Part shown: positions 34,320-45,100 of the stretch, in pieces | How positions within the stretch are numbered: the first letter of the stretch is position 1 | How the letters are laid out: every line of letters starts with the position of its first letter | Assembly: GCA_001599915.1 (NCBI GenBank) | Contig: BCIG01000025.1 | Coordinates: 1-64,000, forward strand | DNA: 64,000 bases | Source of the DNA: Symbiotaphrina buchneri | Lineage: Eukaryota > Ascomycota > Symbiotaphrinales > Symbiotaphrinaceae | Direction of reading: 5' to 3' | Notes under the pieces: generated by a model | The model's input: only the letters and a program-made list of their open reading frames with translations | Told to the model about the DNA's origin: nothing | The model's database searches: none | Program-made: the position numbers and the translations under genes

Positions 34320-35621
34320 ATGCCCAAACACCTCTTCCGAGCGGTGCATCGTCCTCAACAGCAAAATGCTTTCGTCCGAGTATTCTTCCTTCTCGCACTT
34401 TGCGTTGCAGGAGCGAGTGCGCTGGTCCCGCGCCTGAGCCCGTCGCCGCAACAATGGCCCCCTCCTGCTCCTCTTGACGAGAGGAGCGGCGATGATATTG
34501 ATATTTACATCTCTATCGGCTATGGCGGCGAGGTGCACAGAGTTACCAGCACCGCGTCGACTGGAACAACGAAGACTGCAACGACCGGACGGACTGCAGG
34601 TCTCACTTCCTCCAGCTCGGTTGCAGCCGCGGTGTCTACGCAGATGACGGGGCTCTCGGCCTCGACGCACGCTTCGCCGTCTTCCCAGGGGATATCCACG
34701 GCCATGGCTGCATCATCTTCCGCTGCAGTCAGTGCAGCGTCTTCAAGCGCCGTCAGCAGCGCCAAGGCGCAGACGCCAGCGTCCGACTCGATGCTTTCTA
34801 TACCGATGTCCTCAATGCCGACGACGAGCACTGGTGCCGTATCCTCCTCGAGTTCTGCAGTGGCAACAAGTGCACCATCATCAAGCGGCGTGACTCCCTC
34901 CACGTTATCGACGCTGCCGTCGAGCTCGTCCAGCAGCAGTACCACATCTCTGCAGCCGAGCGCCACCCGAACTACGAGCAGCTCATCCACAACGCTTGCA
35001 GCAGCCACCTCAGACGGCACCACCGCACCCAGCTCTTTGACAATCTCCATCACGAACATCTACCCGTCCGCAACCGAGCTCGAAGTCGTCTTCACCGGCC
35101 CGTCCCCCGTGGCAGGCGCCTCTTCGACCGCGAACATCACGCAAGGCAGCGGGAACTACTGGGTCTTCGAGACCACCGACGGGTCCTGGGCGGGCAACGC
35201 CGCCGTCGGGATCCCCGGTGTACAATATCCGACCTCCGAGAACAGCCTGATCGAAGCGAGTGTCGCCTCCACAGTCTCGCCGCCGGTCTGGTTCGACGTC
35301 AGCTTCGTCAACGCGTTTTCCGTGCCGATTACGTGCTCCTCAGACGGCTCGGTGGTCGGGTGCACGGATCCGAGCGACTGGATGGGGAACTGTCCGAGTG
35401 CGCAGCAGATCTATGTGGGCGAGACGCTGGCGAGTTGTATTAATACCGATGGGCCGTATACGGGTCCGTCCGCGCCGTTTAGTGATGGCAGTTGTGAGAG
35501 CACGGCGTATACGTGGACGACGGATGACCAGGCGGTGGCTGGAACGTATAGTTCGTTGATTAGCTGCTGTATTGGCTCGGATTGCCCCAGCCCGAATATT
35601 AATGGTGGGGAGACGAGATGA
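34320..35621 (+). CDS. Secreted Ser/Thr-rich protein with C-terminal thaumatin-like domain
   Basis: Intronless, 433 residues. A hydrophobic signal sequence (VFFLLALCVAGASA) lies near residues 20-35. Residues ~75-240 are a Ser/Thr/Ala-rich, surely O-glycosylated spacer. The C-terminal ~190 residues start at LTISITNIYPSATELEVVF. They contain ISNVTG-like strand patterns, NYWVFETTDGSWAGNAAVG, WFDVSFVNAFSVPITC, and a cysteine-rich end (CTDPSDW, CINTDG, ISCCIGSDC). This resembles the fungal thaumatin-like group that includes CalA/CetA of Aspergillus, which are cell-wall or secreted proteins linked to conidia and germination. No GPI signal is seen at the C-terminus. Family assignment rests on pattern recognition only. 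Confidence 0.7.
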   Translation: MPKHLFRAVHRPQQQNAFVRVFFLLALCVAGASALVPRLSPSPQQWPPPAPLDERSGDDIDIYISIGYGGEVHRVTSTASTGTTKTATTGRTAGLTSSSSVAAAVSTQMTGLSASTHASPSSQGISTAMAASSSAAVSAASSSAVSSAKAQTPASDSMLSIPMSSMPTTSTGAVSSSSSAVATSAPSSSGVTPSTLSTLPSSSSSSSTTSLQPSATRTTSSSSTTLAAATSDGTTAPSSLTISITNIYPSATELEVVFTGPSPVAGASSTANITQGSGNYWVFETTDGSWAGNAAVGIPGVQYPTSENSLIEASVASTVSPPVWFDVSFVNAFSVPITCSSDGSVVGCTDPSDWMGNCPSAQQIYVGETLASCINTDGPYTGPSAPFSDGSCESTAYTWTTDDQAVAGTYSSLISCCIGSDCPSPNINGGETR

Positions 35622-36601
35622 TGATGTTTTATGGTGTTATGATTGACGAGGCATGGTTATGGTTTCGGATTTGTATAGATTTTAATGCTGGTAAGAGACG
35701 TATAGATATGAGTAGTTCGAGTTTATCAAAATCAAAGGAGAGGGTTTGTATGTCCATTATAGTATTTGTTTCTTGACCATTGACGCCAATCCTGTTTACA
35801 TCCTATGTTCATGACGGTCTGTTCACTTCCTTTCGTGAGTGGTCTCCCACGTCAATAGCCAGCGCAGTTGTGGCTTCATGTATAAGGTAAGCCTTGATGT
35901 TGGCATTATCAAACGGAAACTATCGCGCTGTCCACATAAGAATGTATAAACCGAAGATGGTACCTGCGCGGACCGAGGGCTTTGAGGACTTCCTATATGG
36001 ATTGCAGTTCGTCAGGACTATGAAAGTCAAAAGCGAAAGCGTTGAAGACGAGGCTGAGCCAAGATGACACCTTGTTGGCTCTTCATATGGCGGCGTGGCT
36101 AACGGCCTTGGTAGGACACTGCCAAGCACCTCGCGATCCAGCAAGGTTGCAAGGTTCCTGGATCGAGGCCCTGATTGTGCAATGCGCAGGTAAAGTCAAT
36201 GGATGTAGTTGATGTGTTCGTCTGGATTCTTCTCGGAATATTAAGGGTCGGCGAGGTCTAAATAGACTTAAACCTCAGTCTAAGTGCAAATGCCCCCCCG
36301 ACGTGACCATGCGGAAGGGTAGAAAAGGGAAAAAGCCAAGAGACTCCAACGCGCCTCTTAATGGTTAGCAATATTAATGGCGGCATCTAGCTGGATTCTG
36401 GCTGTCTTTGCCTTTTTGCGTTTACCCAGCAGCGCGGTTGCATGATTTTATCCTCCCAAAATGCCCATGTTCTGCAGGGACTCCAAGGGTATATAAATGG
36501 ACAGTTACCCCACCGGTGCAAGTCCTCTTCTCATCCCCAATCGAACCTTCTCACCCTATCTATCTCCTTCCCAGCAAAGCATCTCAAACGGCCTGCCCAC
36601 C
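35622..36601. promoter_or_regulatory. Intergenic with TATA element
   Basis: 980 bp. TATATAAA at 36490-36497 lies about 105 bp before the ATG at 36602. It overlaps the upstream in-frame ATG at 36497, which argues against that earlier start. Confidence 0.55.
36490..36497 (+). promoter_or_regulatory. TATA box of the small secreted-protein gene
   Basis: TATATAAA about 105 bp upstream of ATG 36602. It decides that start over the ATG at 36497. Confidence 0.6.
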
Positions 36602-37291
36602 ATGCTCTCCATCACCCATCCCCTCCTCGTCCTCTCCCTCCTCGCCCTCCACGGGCACGCTCACATCGGCTACCTCGACGACGGGAGCCACACCTCCCTC
36701 TCCACTGCCTGGGCCTACCCAGACATCAGCATCGCACGCACGCAGAAAACCAACTTCGAATGCCCGTCGCTGCCCGCCTGGCAAAAGCTCACCTTCAACG
36801 ACAGCAGCATCGGCGCACACGTCGGCATGGGCGTGCCCAACATCACGGGCATCATCAACGACCGGCCAGACCTGTGGATTCTAGGAACGGACCTGCTCGT
36901 CCCGGACGCGTACACTGCAGTCAACACCAGCGACCCGGCCGCGGAAGCGCAGATGGACGCGGACGTGCCCCTGCCCAAGGGCTACATGGCGTATAAAGTC
37001 TCCAGCGCGCTGTCTACGAGCGTCAAGCCTTTCTCGGAAGAAGGAGGGCTGATCTCGGGGTACTCGCTGCTGAGCTTGTATGTCAATGTGACGGCGCCGA
37101 GTGATGTGTATCTGGTTGTGCGGCCGACGGTGCAGAAGCGCTCCAGAGCGTATACTGCGGTTGGAACGAAGGAGGAGGGGAATATAACGGAGCTGGGACA
37201 GGCGGATGAGTATTCCACTACGGCGTGGTATTTGGAGGCGTCGTATCCGAGGATTGGGGAGGCTTGTCAGCCGTGGTCATTCCCGCAATAA
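36602..37291 (+). CDS. Small secreted protein of unknown function
   Basis: Intronless, about 229 residues. A clear signal peptide (MLSITHPLLVLSLLALHGHAH) is followed by a mature protein with four N-glycosylation sequons, at NDSS, NITG, NTSD and NVTA/NITE-type sites, and only two cysteines. The first lies in NFECPSLP and the second in the C-terminal EACQPW. I do not recognise a domain. GC-rich codon use and the TATA position support a real gene. It could be an extracellular enzyme accessory or effector-like protein, but nothing shows this. It sits downstream of the thaumatin-like gene in the same direction. Confidence 0.75.
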   Translation: MLSITHPLLVLSLLALHGHAHIGYLDDGSHTSLSTAWAYPDISIARTQKTNFECPSLPAWQKLTFNDSSIGAHVGMGVPNITGIINDRPDLWILGTDLLVPDAYTAVNTSDPAAEAQMDADVPLPKGYMAYKVSSALSTSVKPFSEEGGLISGYSLLSLYVNVTAPSDVYLVVRPTVQKRSRAYTAVGTKEEGNITELGQADEYSTTAWYLEASYPRIGEACQPWSFPQ

Positions 37292-37656
37292 TTGGCCTGG
37301 CCCATTGGTCGCAGTGTAGAGAGCCATAGTGCGGTCCAGGGCAAACCCAGGTGGGAGTCTATAAGCCAGAAGGAGTGGCACGGCACAGAGATCTCGTCTC
37401 TCATCCCTACTAGAGTTAGATTCATAAATTCGCTTATATGCGTGGTCCTGCCGGTGGACAGACTTGGTTGGAAGCAGCATGGTCCAGCTGTGAGGTAGCG
37501 GACGACGCAAAGACCACGGCTCTTCATTGTTCTTCTCCTTCTAAACCATACACATTCTAGTTAGTAGCCTTATTTAATTGAAAACTCTGTCATACCAGTG
37601 CTGAAACGAGTCCAGGTTGCGGCACATGTAGACGCACATGAAAGAGGTCCAAGCAT
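37292..37656. other. Convergent intergenic spacer
   Basis: 365 bp between the small secreted protein (+) and the regulator (-). No feature is seen. Confidence 0.5.
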
Positions 37657-39817
37657 TCAGGATCCTTCCAAGTCCCTCCACTGCATCTCCAGCGCCTCGA
37701 CGGTAGATGACGTCGTGAACGCCAGCACGTCTTCGACTCTCTTCAGGAACGCAATAGTATGTCGTTGCTGCACGGGGTCGCGCACGCAATACCCGCCTGG
37801 CGAGCATCAGCATGAGGCATCATATTAGACAAGCCATATCAGACAAGCGAGGGGGGTTAAGGAATACAGGGAGGGGTTACGGCTTACAAACGGAGAGCAT
37901 GTGTGCGCCCAGGAAGTTTGCGTTCTCGACAAAGTCGTTCGAGACCGCCAGGCCGATTATGAGCATCATGTAGGAGCATACTGTCTTCTGAAGAAAGGGA
38001 AGAGGTTAGTAGAGGTAAAGGGGGATGGGTTAACCATCGTGGGGGAGGGAGGGGAGGGAGCGTACTTCTTCCTGCCGTCGTGCTTTGGCTGCTTGGAACC
38101 CTACAAGGAGGTGTGGTTGTGGCTTGTGCAGCGTGAGTAGGATCCGCGCTGTATAGTAGTGTTGCAATCCAACCACTGGCAGAGGATTAGCCATTGCATG
38201 TCAAAGGGGACCAAGAGGGGGAATCATACCTGGTGCAGAAGCCATTAACCATATCTCCGGGAAAGGTCTGCCCTGAGCTATGTCTGCCGGCTCATACAAA
38301 ATCGGCTCGAAGCTATTTCTCTTGTTCCTCCACCACTCTTCCACCTCTTCATCCAGTCTCCTCCAGACCTCTTCAGACGGAGCCGTTCCATCATCCGGGT
38401 GCGCCAGGAGTTTGAGTATCTTCGCAATCAAAAACACCATGACATTCGCACATGCCGCATCGTCTTCATTCGTAAACACCCTCGACGCCTGAAAATGCTC
38501 CAATCGGATTCCCAGGGGCTGCTTGCGCACCAAACTCCGATAAATGGCCTGCCTCAGGCTCCACCACGCCGCGGCCTCGCCCAAGCCGCCGGAGCAAGCA
38601 AAGCGCGCCTCGGAGTTCAGCAGTCGGCTGGTGCCCAGGAGATGATACTCGTTGTCTTCGAGGTTGTTGAGCTCCTCGTAGAAGCGCGAGATGACGACGG
38701 CGGCGAGCAGTGTGTCGTTCTGCTGCTGCGATGGGTCGGACAGTGCTGTGATGAGTAGTTGTAGGCATTGGCCGTGGTAGAAGGAGGCTTCGAGGTCCGA
38801 ACTGTGTCCTCGCATGGCTTCGTAGCGCGATGAGAGTGCTAGGATGGCGTATAGCAGGATGGGCGTGGTAAGTGCGAGGTGTGGCACCAATGTTCCAAAG
38901 TGGGAATGTGTGTCGCACGCGTCGCACTGCATGAGCTTTTATTAGCTGATGGAGTCCGTACTGGGGGCAATGACTGACATACCCATGGTGCGAGCTTGTT
39001 GACCCATAGACGAAGCAGAGATGCTTCTCGCCTTGTGAGAGTCGACTTTGGGCCCTCATGAAGAGGACCAGGTGTCGAGGAGAAGGCTGACTCGGTATCA
39101 ACCGCAGAACCACTTCGACCTCCTTGTGTGATTGCGGGCAAGGGAAGGTCCGCCGCAGTGCTTGAATTTCTCGAACGGCGCGACTCCTGCCAAGGGTCAT
39201 TCTGTTCACGAAGCCCGGGAACAGGAGGGGTTGGAGAAATATGTGGAATGTGCCCCGGGGGAGCTTCTACAGTCAATAAAGATGCGATATGCGGCAAAAA
39301 GGGCGACTTGGACTGCTCCTCCGTTGCAACGTGGTGATGATTCTCGTGTACTGCTGTTCGTGAGGCATCTGAAATGGATCCAGAAGGCGTGAGGGTGTTG
39401 TTATCAACCTCCGGTCGCACATCGTTCCCAGCTGGGGAAATCCCACCACTACCATCATCATGGACAAATCCAACTACAACCTCCCATTAACACCCGCAAC
39501 AATCATTCCCCCTGTCTGGTCAAAAGGTACTTACTCCGTCCCGTAGTCCCAACCCACCGCTGATCCTCCTGAAACTCCAGCCTCAGCCTCTTCTTCTCGC
39601 GCGTCTCTCTATCCCTCGCCGCATCATAGTCCTCATCGCCAGCCTTCCGATGCTGCGACTGCGGGTGCACACATTGCACCTGGCGGAACCGGAACGCGCT
39701 CTCGATCTGGCAGTCTATTCCCTTGGTCTTGCACCGGTCGCATTGCGCCTCGCCCGGTTGCACGACGCATTTCACGTGGCGTTGGCGGCAGGCGGCGCAC
39801 CCGCGGATCAGCCGCAT
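37657..39817 (-). CDS. Zn2Cys6 transcription factor (ARCA-like)
   Basis: The start MRLIRGCAACRQRHVKC at 39817 leads into a full zinc cluster: C-x2-C-x6-C-x8-C-x2-C-x6-C, closing at GIDC. The linker RFRQVQCVHP is typical of ARCA-like proteins. Introns lie near 39531-39475, 38987-38938, 38230 and within 38130-37775. The middle domain reads APWCDACDTHSHFGTLVPHLALTTPILLYAILALSSRYEA, then LNNLEDNEYHLLG and AAWWSLRQAIYRSL. The C-terminus gives GLQHYYTARILLTLHKPQPH, then GYCVRDPVQQRHTI and ends EMQWRDLEGS at 37657. Targets are unknown; the nearest genes are the secreted orphan and the broken MFS gene. Confidence 0.85.
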
Positions 39818-42044
39818 GCCAAGCTGGGGATGGCTAGGTCATGGATGGGAGTCGCGGGAAGTTGCTTGATGGAGATGAGGGTTGATGATCTTTGGTGGAG
39901 AGGGGATGGAGAAAACTTCCTGTTGGAGGTGGAGAGCGGGGCGATTGCCTGCTTTTGTACATGGCGCTAGTTTTGCTGAGTAAAGCGAAGGGCAGGAAAG
40001 GACTCTCCCCCACGCCAAGACGGCAGCAACAAGACAACAGATAGAAGGCCGAAGGAAGTTTCAGTGGATTAAGATGATACCGGTATTTTATCCGAATCGT
40101 TTGATTGATTCCGTATTGTAGCGAGCTACACTGGACTGGACATCAAAAGGATATAGCTACCCTTTAATAATAATATTGATCCCTGAGGAAACTTTCGGAG
40201 GAACATAGGATCACCCTGTCGAAAGAAGCCATCTCAATAGAGAAAGGGTGCGTAAATTTTTAAGGTTAGCAACATAAATGGGCTTAGTTGGACGCTGAGA
40301 GATTCCCGTCAGTGTTCCGTCTCAACGCAGTATGAACCTCAACACAGGGTTGACACAATAGTCCTGTTCCAACACGTTCCTACGGCACTTGGTATTTATT
40401 GCTTACCGTAATTGCTGCCATGGTTCCTTCGGCGTGTCGAGGAGTCTAGACACTCGGGATGAACGTAAATATATCCCACACTTCCAACGACCTATCACAC
40501 AAATATTCCATCTGCGAGGTACACCGTGTCACAGCGCAGACTGCCCACCCTGTTTGGAGAATGTCTACATGCGCGGCCGGGAAATTGAGGGCCCAGACCG
40601 TTCTGTATCCGTGGATCGTGGGTGGGACTATGCGGGGTACAGCATCACCGCGGTCCAATAGAGCGCATGACTTCGACCTGATACGCATTCCGGACCTCTC
40701 GATTCCGCTCACATATCCAATCAATCTGCGGAAAATGGTGGGGAAAACGTGGAGTCGATCTAATCTAATGTATCCGATTCACCTGCAGGTCATCAGATCT
40801 CCAGAAACGTGCAACAGGAAGCTACGCTGGCTAACCAATCCGCATGTCTGTACGAAGCAGAATTCGACGAGCAGTCTCGATCTTCGGGAATATTCTGCGC
40901 GATTTGCAGGCATCCTCTGCAGCATCTGCCGAACGGGCTTGGTATTGCTTTTGGCGGCTATCGGGAAATGGAACGCAAAATATCCAGCTGATTCCCTACT
41001 ACGGCCAGTTTGGGGGATATATCCGAAAGTGCCAGCCTCCCCCTTCGCAGCGTCTGCTTTGCCTTGTTGCTGTATGGTCAGAAGTCCGCTGCGCTTGTGC
41101 TAGGGCTTGCGGGGCCGAGCTGCGTGGGGCCCTCCGGATAATACCCCAGGCGCCCCACATACACTTGGGATGCGTGGCGTCCTGTTAGTGAACCACTCAT
41201 CACGGCCGGGAATTCGGTATCATTTCATCGTAGAGTGTGTGTGCTGACAGCCGATCCTTGTCGTCCTACTTGCCTGGAAGAGAAGAAATGGATTCCCAGC
41301 ATAACGGAGGCTTCGACACCGATGGCATGGATCATGGAACAGCTGCAAGGCCCAAAGCCCCGAAGTCGAAGCCTTGTGACCCTCACAGTCTTTTCCAAAG
41401 AAAAGAAGTCTTCCCTCAAATTGCGTCCGGTCACCGGACGAGCGCAGGGATAATTCCATGGAGAAGTCCCTTCCGCACGGGAGCACCCTTGCACATCCTA
41501 TCCAATCAAAAGCACTCAAGCACCGCCTTCCCCCAATTCAGACCTGCCTAGCCGGCAGCCCCACAAGCCATTTGGGCCTCGTATCCGGCAGTAGTCAGTA
41601 GTCGACCTCCCCTCCACGGGTCTAGCAGGGAGAGGAGCGAGATGAGTGGTGGAAGGCCCGCGCGTTCTTTGCCTGTTCGAGGGAAAGTCCCCATGGGGTA
41701 CATGGACTAAATGCCGGCGCCAGCCCACAAGCGGTAATTTCGAGATGGGGGCGACGCCTGTTGAGTGCGGGGGTCGCAAGGGAACGCCGATGCCCAGGAT
41801 AAAATGGGCGGCGCAATTTACCCATGGCGACGCGCGCAGCGGCGGTGAGAGTGCTGGGCAGGCGCTGCGTGCAGGAGAGAGGGAGTCTTTAAGAAGGATG
41901 GCCATGCGCGTTCCCTTTTCCACAGGGATCCCTCACGCGATCGATCGACAGATAGATCACGCCTGCTCAAGCAACTGGCCAATTCTTTCCCTCTGTTCTG
42001 TTTGAAAACACCCTACAGCGAAAAGAATTTGATAGGCAGGCAAA
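39818..42044. other. Long intergenic region, divergent regulator / MFS
   Basis: 2.2 kb. Left part is AT-rich around 40060-40280. A GC-rich stretch spans about 41500-41900. Open frames present (for example near 40459-41103) show no signature, uneven codon use and no signal for splicing, so I call no gene. Promoters of both flanking genes should lie here. Confidence 0.4.
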
Positions 42045-43845
42045 ATGGGTCTTGGAGTTTTGGAAGACCATCATCTCGAGCACGTGCCGGGTACGGCGCT
42101 GCTCGCGGATATGGTGGACCCGGGCAACCACCACCACCACGGCGCGCTGGATACGTCGGCGCTGCGCCACGACAAAGGCCGCGACTCGGATATCTTGCTT
42201 GTGCCGCAGCCGTCGAAGAGCCCAAATGATCCGCTGAATTGGCCGCTGTAGAGGAAGGATTTCATGCTGTTTTTGATCTGTATCGATACCGCCGTCGTCG
42301 GTGCTTGGGGGCGTAAGTTGATCCCCGACTGCCATATCACCACCACAACATCTTCTAACTCTTTTAAAATTAGCGATGATCAGTCCTGGGTACGCGCTGA
42401 TGGCTGAACAATGGCATATGTCGTATAATACGCTCAATGGTGGTCTTGGTTGGGGTATTTTTGTCATCGGCATCTCCTGTTTCTTCACCCAGTCCATGGC
42501 GGTCGTCTGGGGCCGACGCCCCATATTCCTGCTCGGCAACCTCCTGCTCTTCATCAGCAGTGTCTGGGGCTACTTTGCTCACTCGTATCACTCGCTGCTG
42601 GCCTCCCGTCTTGTGGGGTGTATCGGCATGTCCCCATTCGAAGTGTAAGCTCTACCTCTCTCCGCACATGGCAACCGAGCGTTCTGACGATTCGGCAGGC
42701 TCGTAACAGCGACAATCGCCGACATATACTTTGTGCACCAGCGTGGTAAGCGGCTTGCCGCCTGGGGTCTCTGTCTTTCCGTTGGCGTGGGCGGCGGGTC
42801 CATCATCTCAGGATACATCATCCAGGACCTTGGCTGGAACTGGACGTACGGGATCTGCGCCTGCATCTACGGAGTCTTCATCCCCGTGCTGTTCCTCTTC
42901 TGCCCGGAGACGGCCTACCACCGGGACCCCGCGCTCGAGCTGGACCTGGGGACGGAAGACCACGCGGTGGAGCTGGCGCACGAGCGCAACTCGAAGCGGA
43001 CGTCAATGGAAGCCTCCGAGGCCAAGCCCAACCCTAACACCGACATCAACCACCTGGAGCGGACGGAGACGGCCCTGACGTGGTCGGAGCCGAAGAAGAC
43101 GTACTTGCAGTCGCTGAAGATCTACAACGGCCGCATGTGCCCGGACCCGTTCTTCAAGGTCCTCGTACGCCCGCTGATGATGATGATCTTCCCACAAGTC
43201 CTCTTCTCCTTCTTCGCCTATGGCCTGACCACGTCCTGGCTCGTCGTCGTCGGCTCCGTCCTCGCCCAGCTCTTCACCGCGCCACCGTATAACTTCTCCG
43301 TCTCGGGCGTCGGCCTGGTCGCCATCTCTCCTCTCATCGGCGCCATCATTGGCGCCTTCCTCTCCGGTCCGGCTGCTGATTGGGTCGTGAAGGCCATGGC
43401 GCGCCGCAACAACGGCATCTACGAGCCCGAGTTCCGCCTCGTCATCATCATCGTCACGCTGATTATCGGCGGCATGTCGTTCTTCGGGTTCGGCATGTCA
43501 CTCGCGGTGCAGGACCCCTGGATCGGCCCCGTCATCTTCTACGGCATGCAGTACTTTGGCGTGGGCTTCATGTCCATCGCCGTCTATGGCTACCTGACCG
43601 ACTGCCACCGTGACAAGGCCCCCGAGGCTTTCGCTGCCATCAACCTGAGAAATATCTACAGCTTCGGCATGAATTACTTTGTCTCGTCATGGATCGAGAA
43701 CCAGGGTGTCAAGGAGGTCTTTTGTATCATCGGCGGCATCCATGTGGCCGTCTGCCTCTTTGCTATCCCAATGTACATCTTTGGGAAGAAGTGCAGGAGC
43801 TGGACTAGCCGTGTGGCGCTGTTCCAGAGGGTCATGAGCGCTTAG
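42045..43845 (+). pseudogene. MFS transporter (DHA1, HOL1-like) with in-frame stop
   Basis: Exons 42045-42312, 42374-42644 and 42699-43845 are in phase, about 560 codons. The N-terminus reads HDKGRDSDILLVPQPSKSPNDPLNWPL, then a TAG at 42249-42251, then RKDFMLFLICIDTAVVGAWG. The family has tryptophan at this place (NWPLWRKD), so TGG to TAG is the simplest history. The rest is intact and looks under constraint: ISPGYALMAEQWHM, VVWGRRPIFLLGN, TATIADIYFVHQRG, PPYNFSVSGVGLVAISP, ARRNNGIYEPEFRL. The change equals CA to TA on the other strand. A read-through or a downstream start could still give a near-complete carrier, but the stop precedes TM1. It may also be a base error. Confidence 0.8.
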
Positions 43846-44665
43846 GGGCACAGCTGGCGGGAAATCTCCACTTAACACGGGTTTGCTCAAACAAGCCGGA
43901 TAGGAGGGGATTATTCCACAGCATAGGGCTTAGCCCAATTTGTGATGGATCTTTATGTATTTATTGTTCTATGAGGGGACCTCGTAGCGCATGTATAGCT
44001 GAAGAGATTGTTAATCTTTAAACTCCACCATTCTTCGCAATGTTACACTGTAGGCACTGAAGTAAGAAGTATTACGATTACTACTCAAGCGCGACGGGAC
44101 CATAGCGCCATTGGTACGGTCCATGGTGATCTTCTCCCCGTAGATACGCAGATTGTTACCGATCCAAAATCCTCCGTCAGAAGCTTCGTCACAGATGCAT
44201 AGATCGAAGATCAATCTAGATATCAAGATCTCCCCGTCTTTATCCCATCTTACTGCCATCAAGATCCTCATTCCTGTATATGAAACTGTCGATCCCGCAT
44301 CCTTGATCATCTCATACGGCCCAACTGAGCAAAGTCGTTCCCTATGGATCATCTTCACACTTGAATATGTTCAGGCTTATGTGATGCTACGCGCAATGGA
44401 GCGATGTTCTGCATCCACTTGGAAGCATGCTGCAAACTCTCATCACCCGAGAGCTAGATCATGTCCGTCGGGGCGCCGGGCCAACGATATGATTTCTGTG
44501 GTTGCATCGTCCGACGTACAGATCTATACATGACGCTGCCCATGTCATGTGTGGATGTGGTTACGCCAAGAACGATAGCGCCTGTGGGAGCCAGGAGGGA
44601 TGCCTAATAATGGCGAAGAATAGATGTACGAGTCTTTGGTTGAGTGTGAATGAAGATCCCTGATG

Positions 44666-45100
44666 TTAGAATTCGATGATACCCACGGAACCTGTCCATT
44701 TGGGCCTGTAGTCAGCTGGGAGCAGTTTATAGAACGTATCAACGGTGACCACTTTACCACCATGAGGACGACTGAGTTGTAATGCATCGTTCTCACAGTA
44801 TGAGGCGTCGGATTGGCTGTGCCGACTCCTCGCGACTGTCAACATCCTTGGCGCTATGTCCACTCCAACCACAAACCCGGAGTCCTTTGCCTGCATCAGT
44901 AAGAAGGAGTCGAGGGCTGGGTTGACAGCCGTCAACTCAGTCTTCTCTGCACTGTCCGTCTTGAGATAATCTTGGTCGGTAAGATAGTAATTCGGCTGTG
45001 CTGTCTTATTCTGTGGTCGCTTGTTCTTGTCCTCTATGGCTTTTAGTACAGCCTGGCCGTCCCCTGGACAGGTGCAGCAAAGCGCCTTCAGGACTAGCCA
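44666..45100 (-). pseudogene. SAM-dependent methyltransferase remnant
   Basis: The translated stretch contains GFVVGVDIAPRMLTVAR followed by CENDALQL, which matches motif I and motif II of UbiE-like class I methyltransferases (the usual pattern is GxGxGxxxGxDxSxxML). The preceding glycine-rich start of motif I and the downstream substrate half are not found in a consistent frame. Flanking open frames on the same strand up to about 46650 show no family I can name. I read this as a relic, not a working gene. Confidence 0.4.

Noticed and set aside
33930-34670. 246-codon minus-strand frame antisense to the thaumatin-like gene
   Set aside because: Arg/Gly-rich shadow of a GC-biased real gene with signal peptide on the other strand.
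36497-36601. Upstream in-frame ATG extending the small secreted protein by 35 residues
   Set aside because: It overlaps the TATA box and would bury the signal peptide.
40459-41103. 214-codon open frame on the plus strand
   Set aside because: No domain, odd composition, overlapping frames of similar length and no promoter or splice signals.
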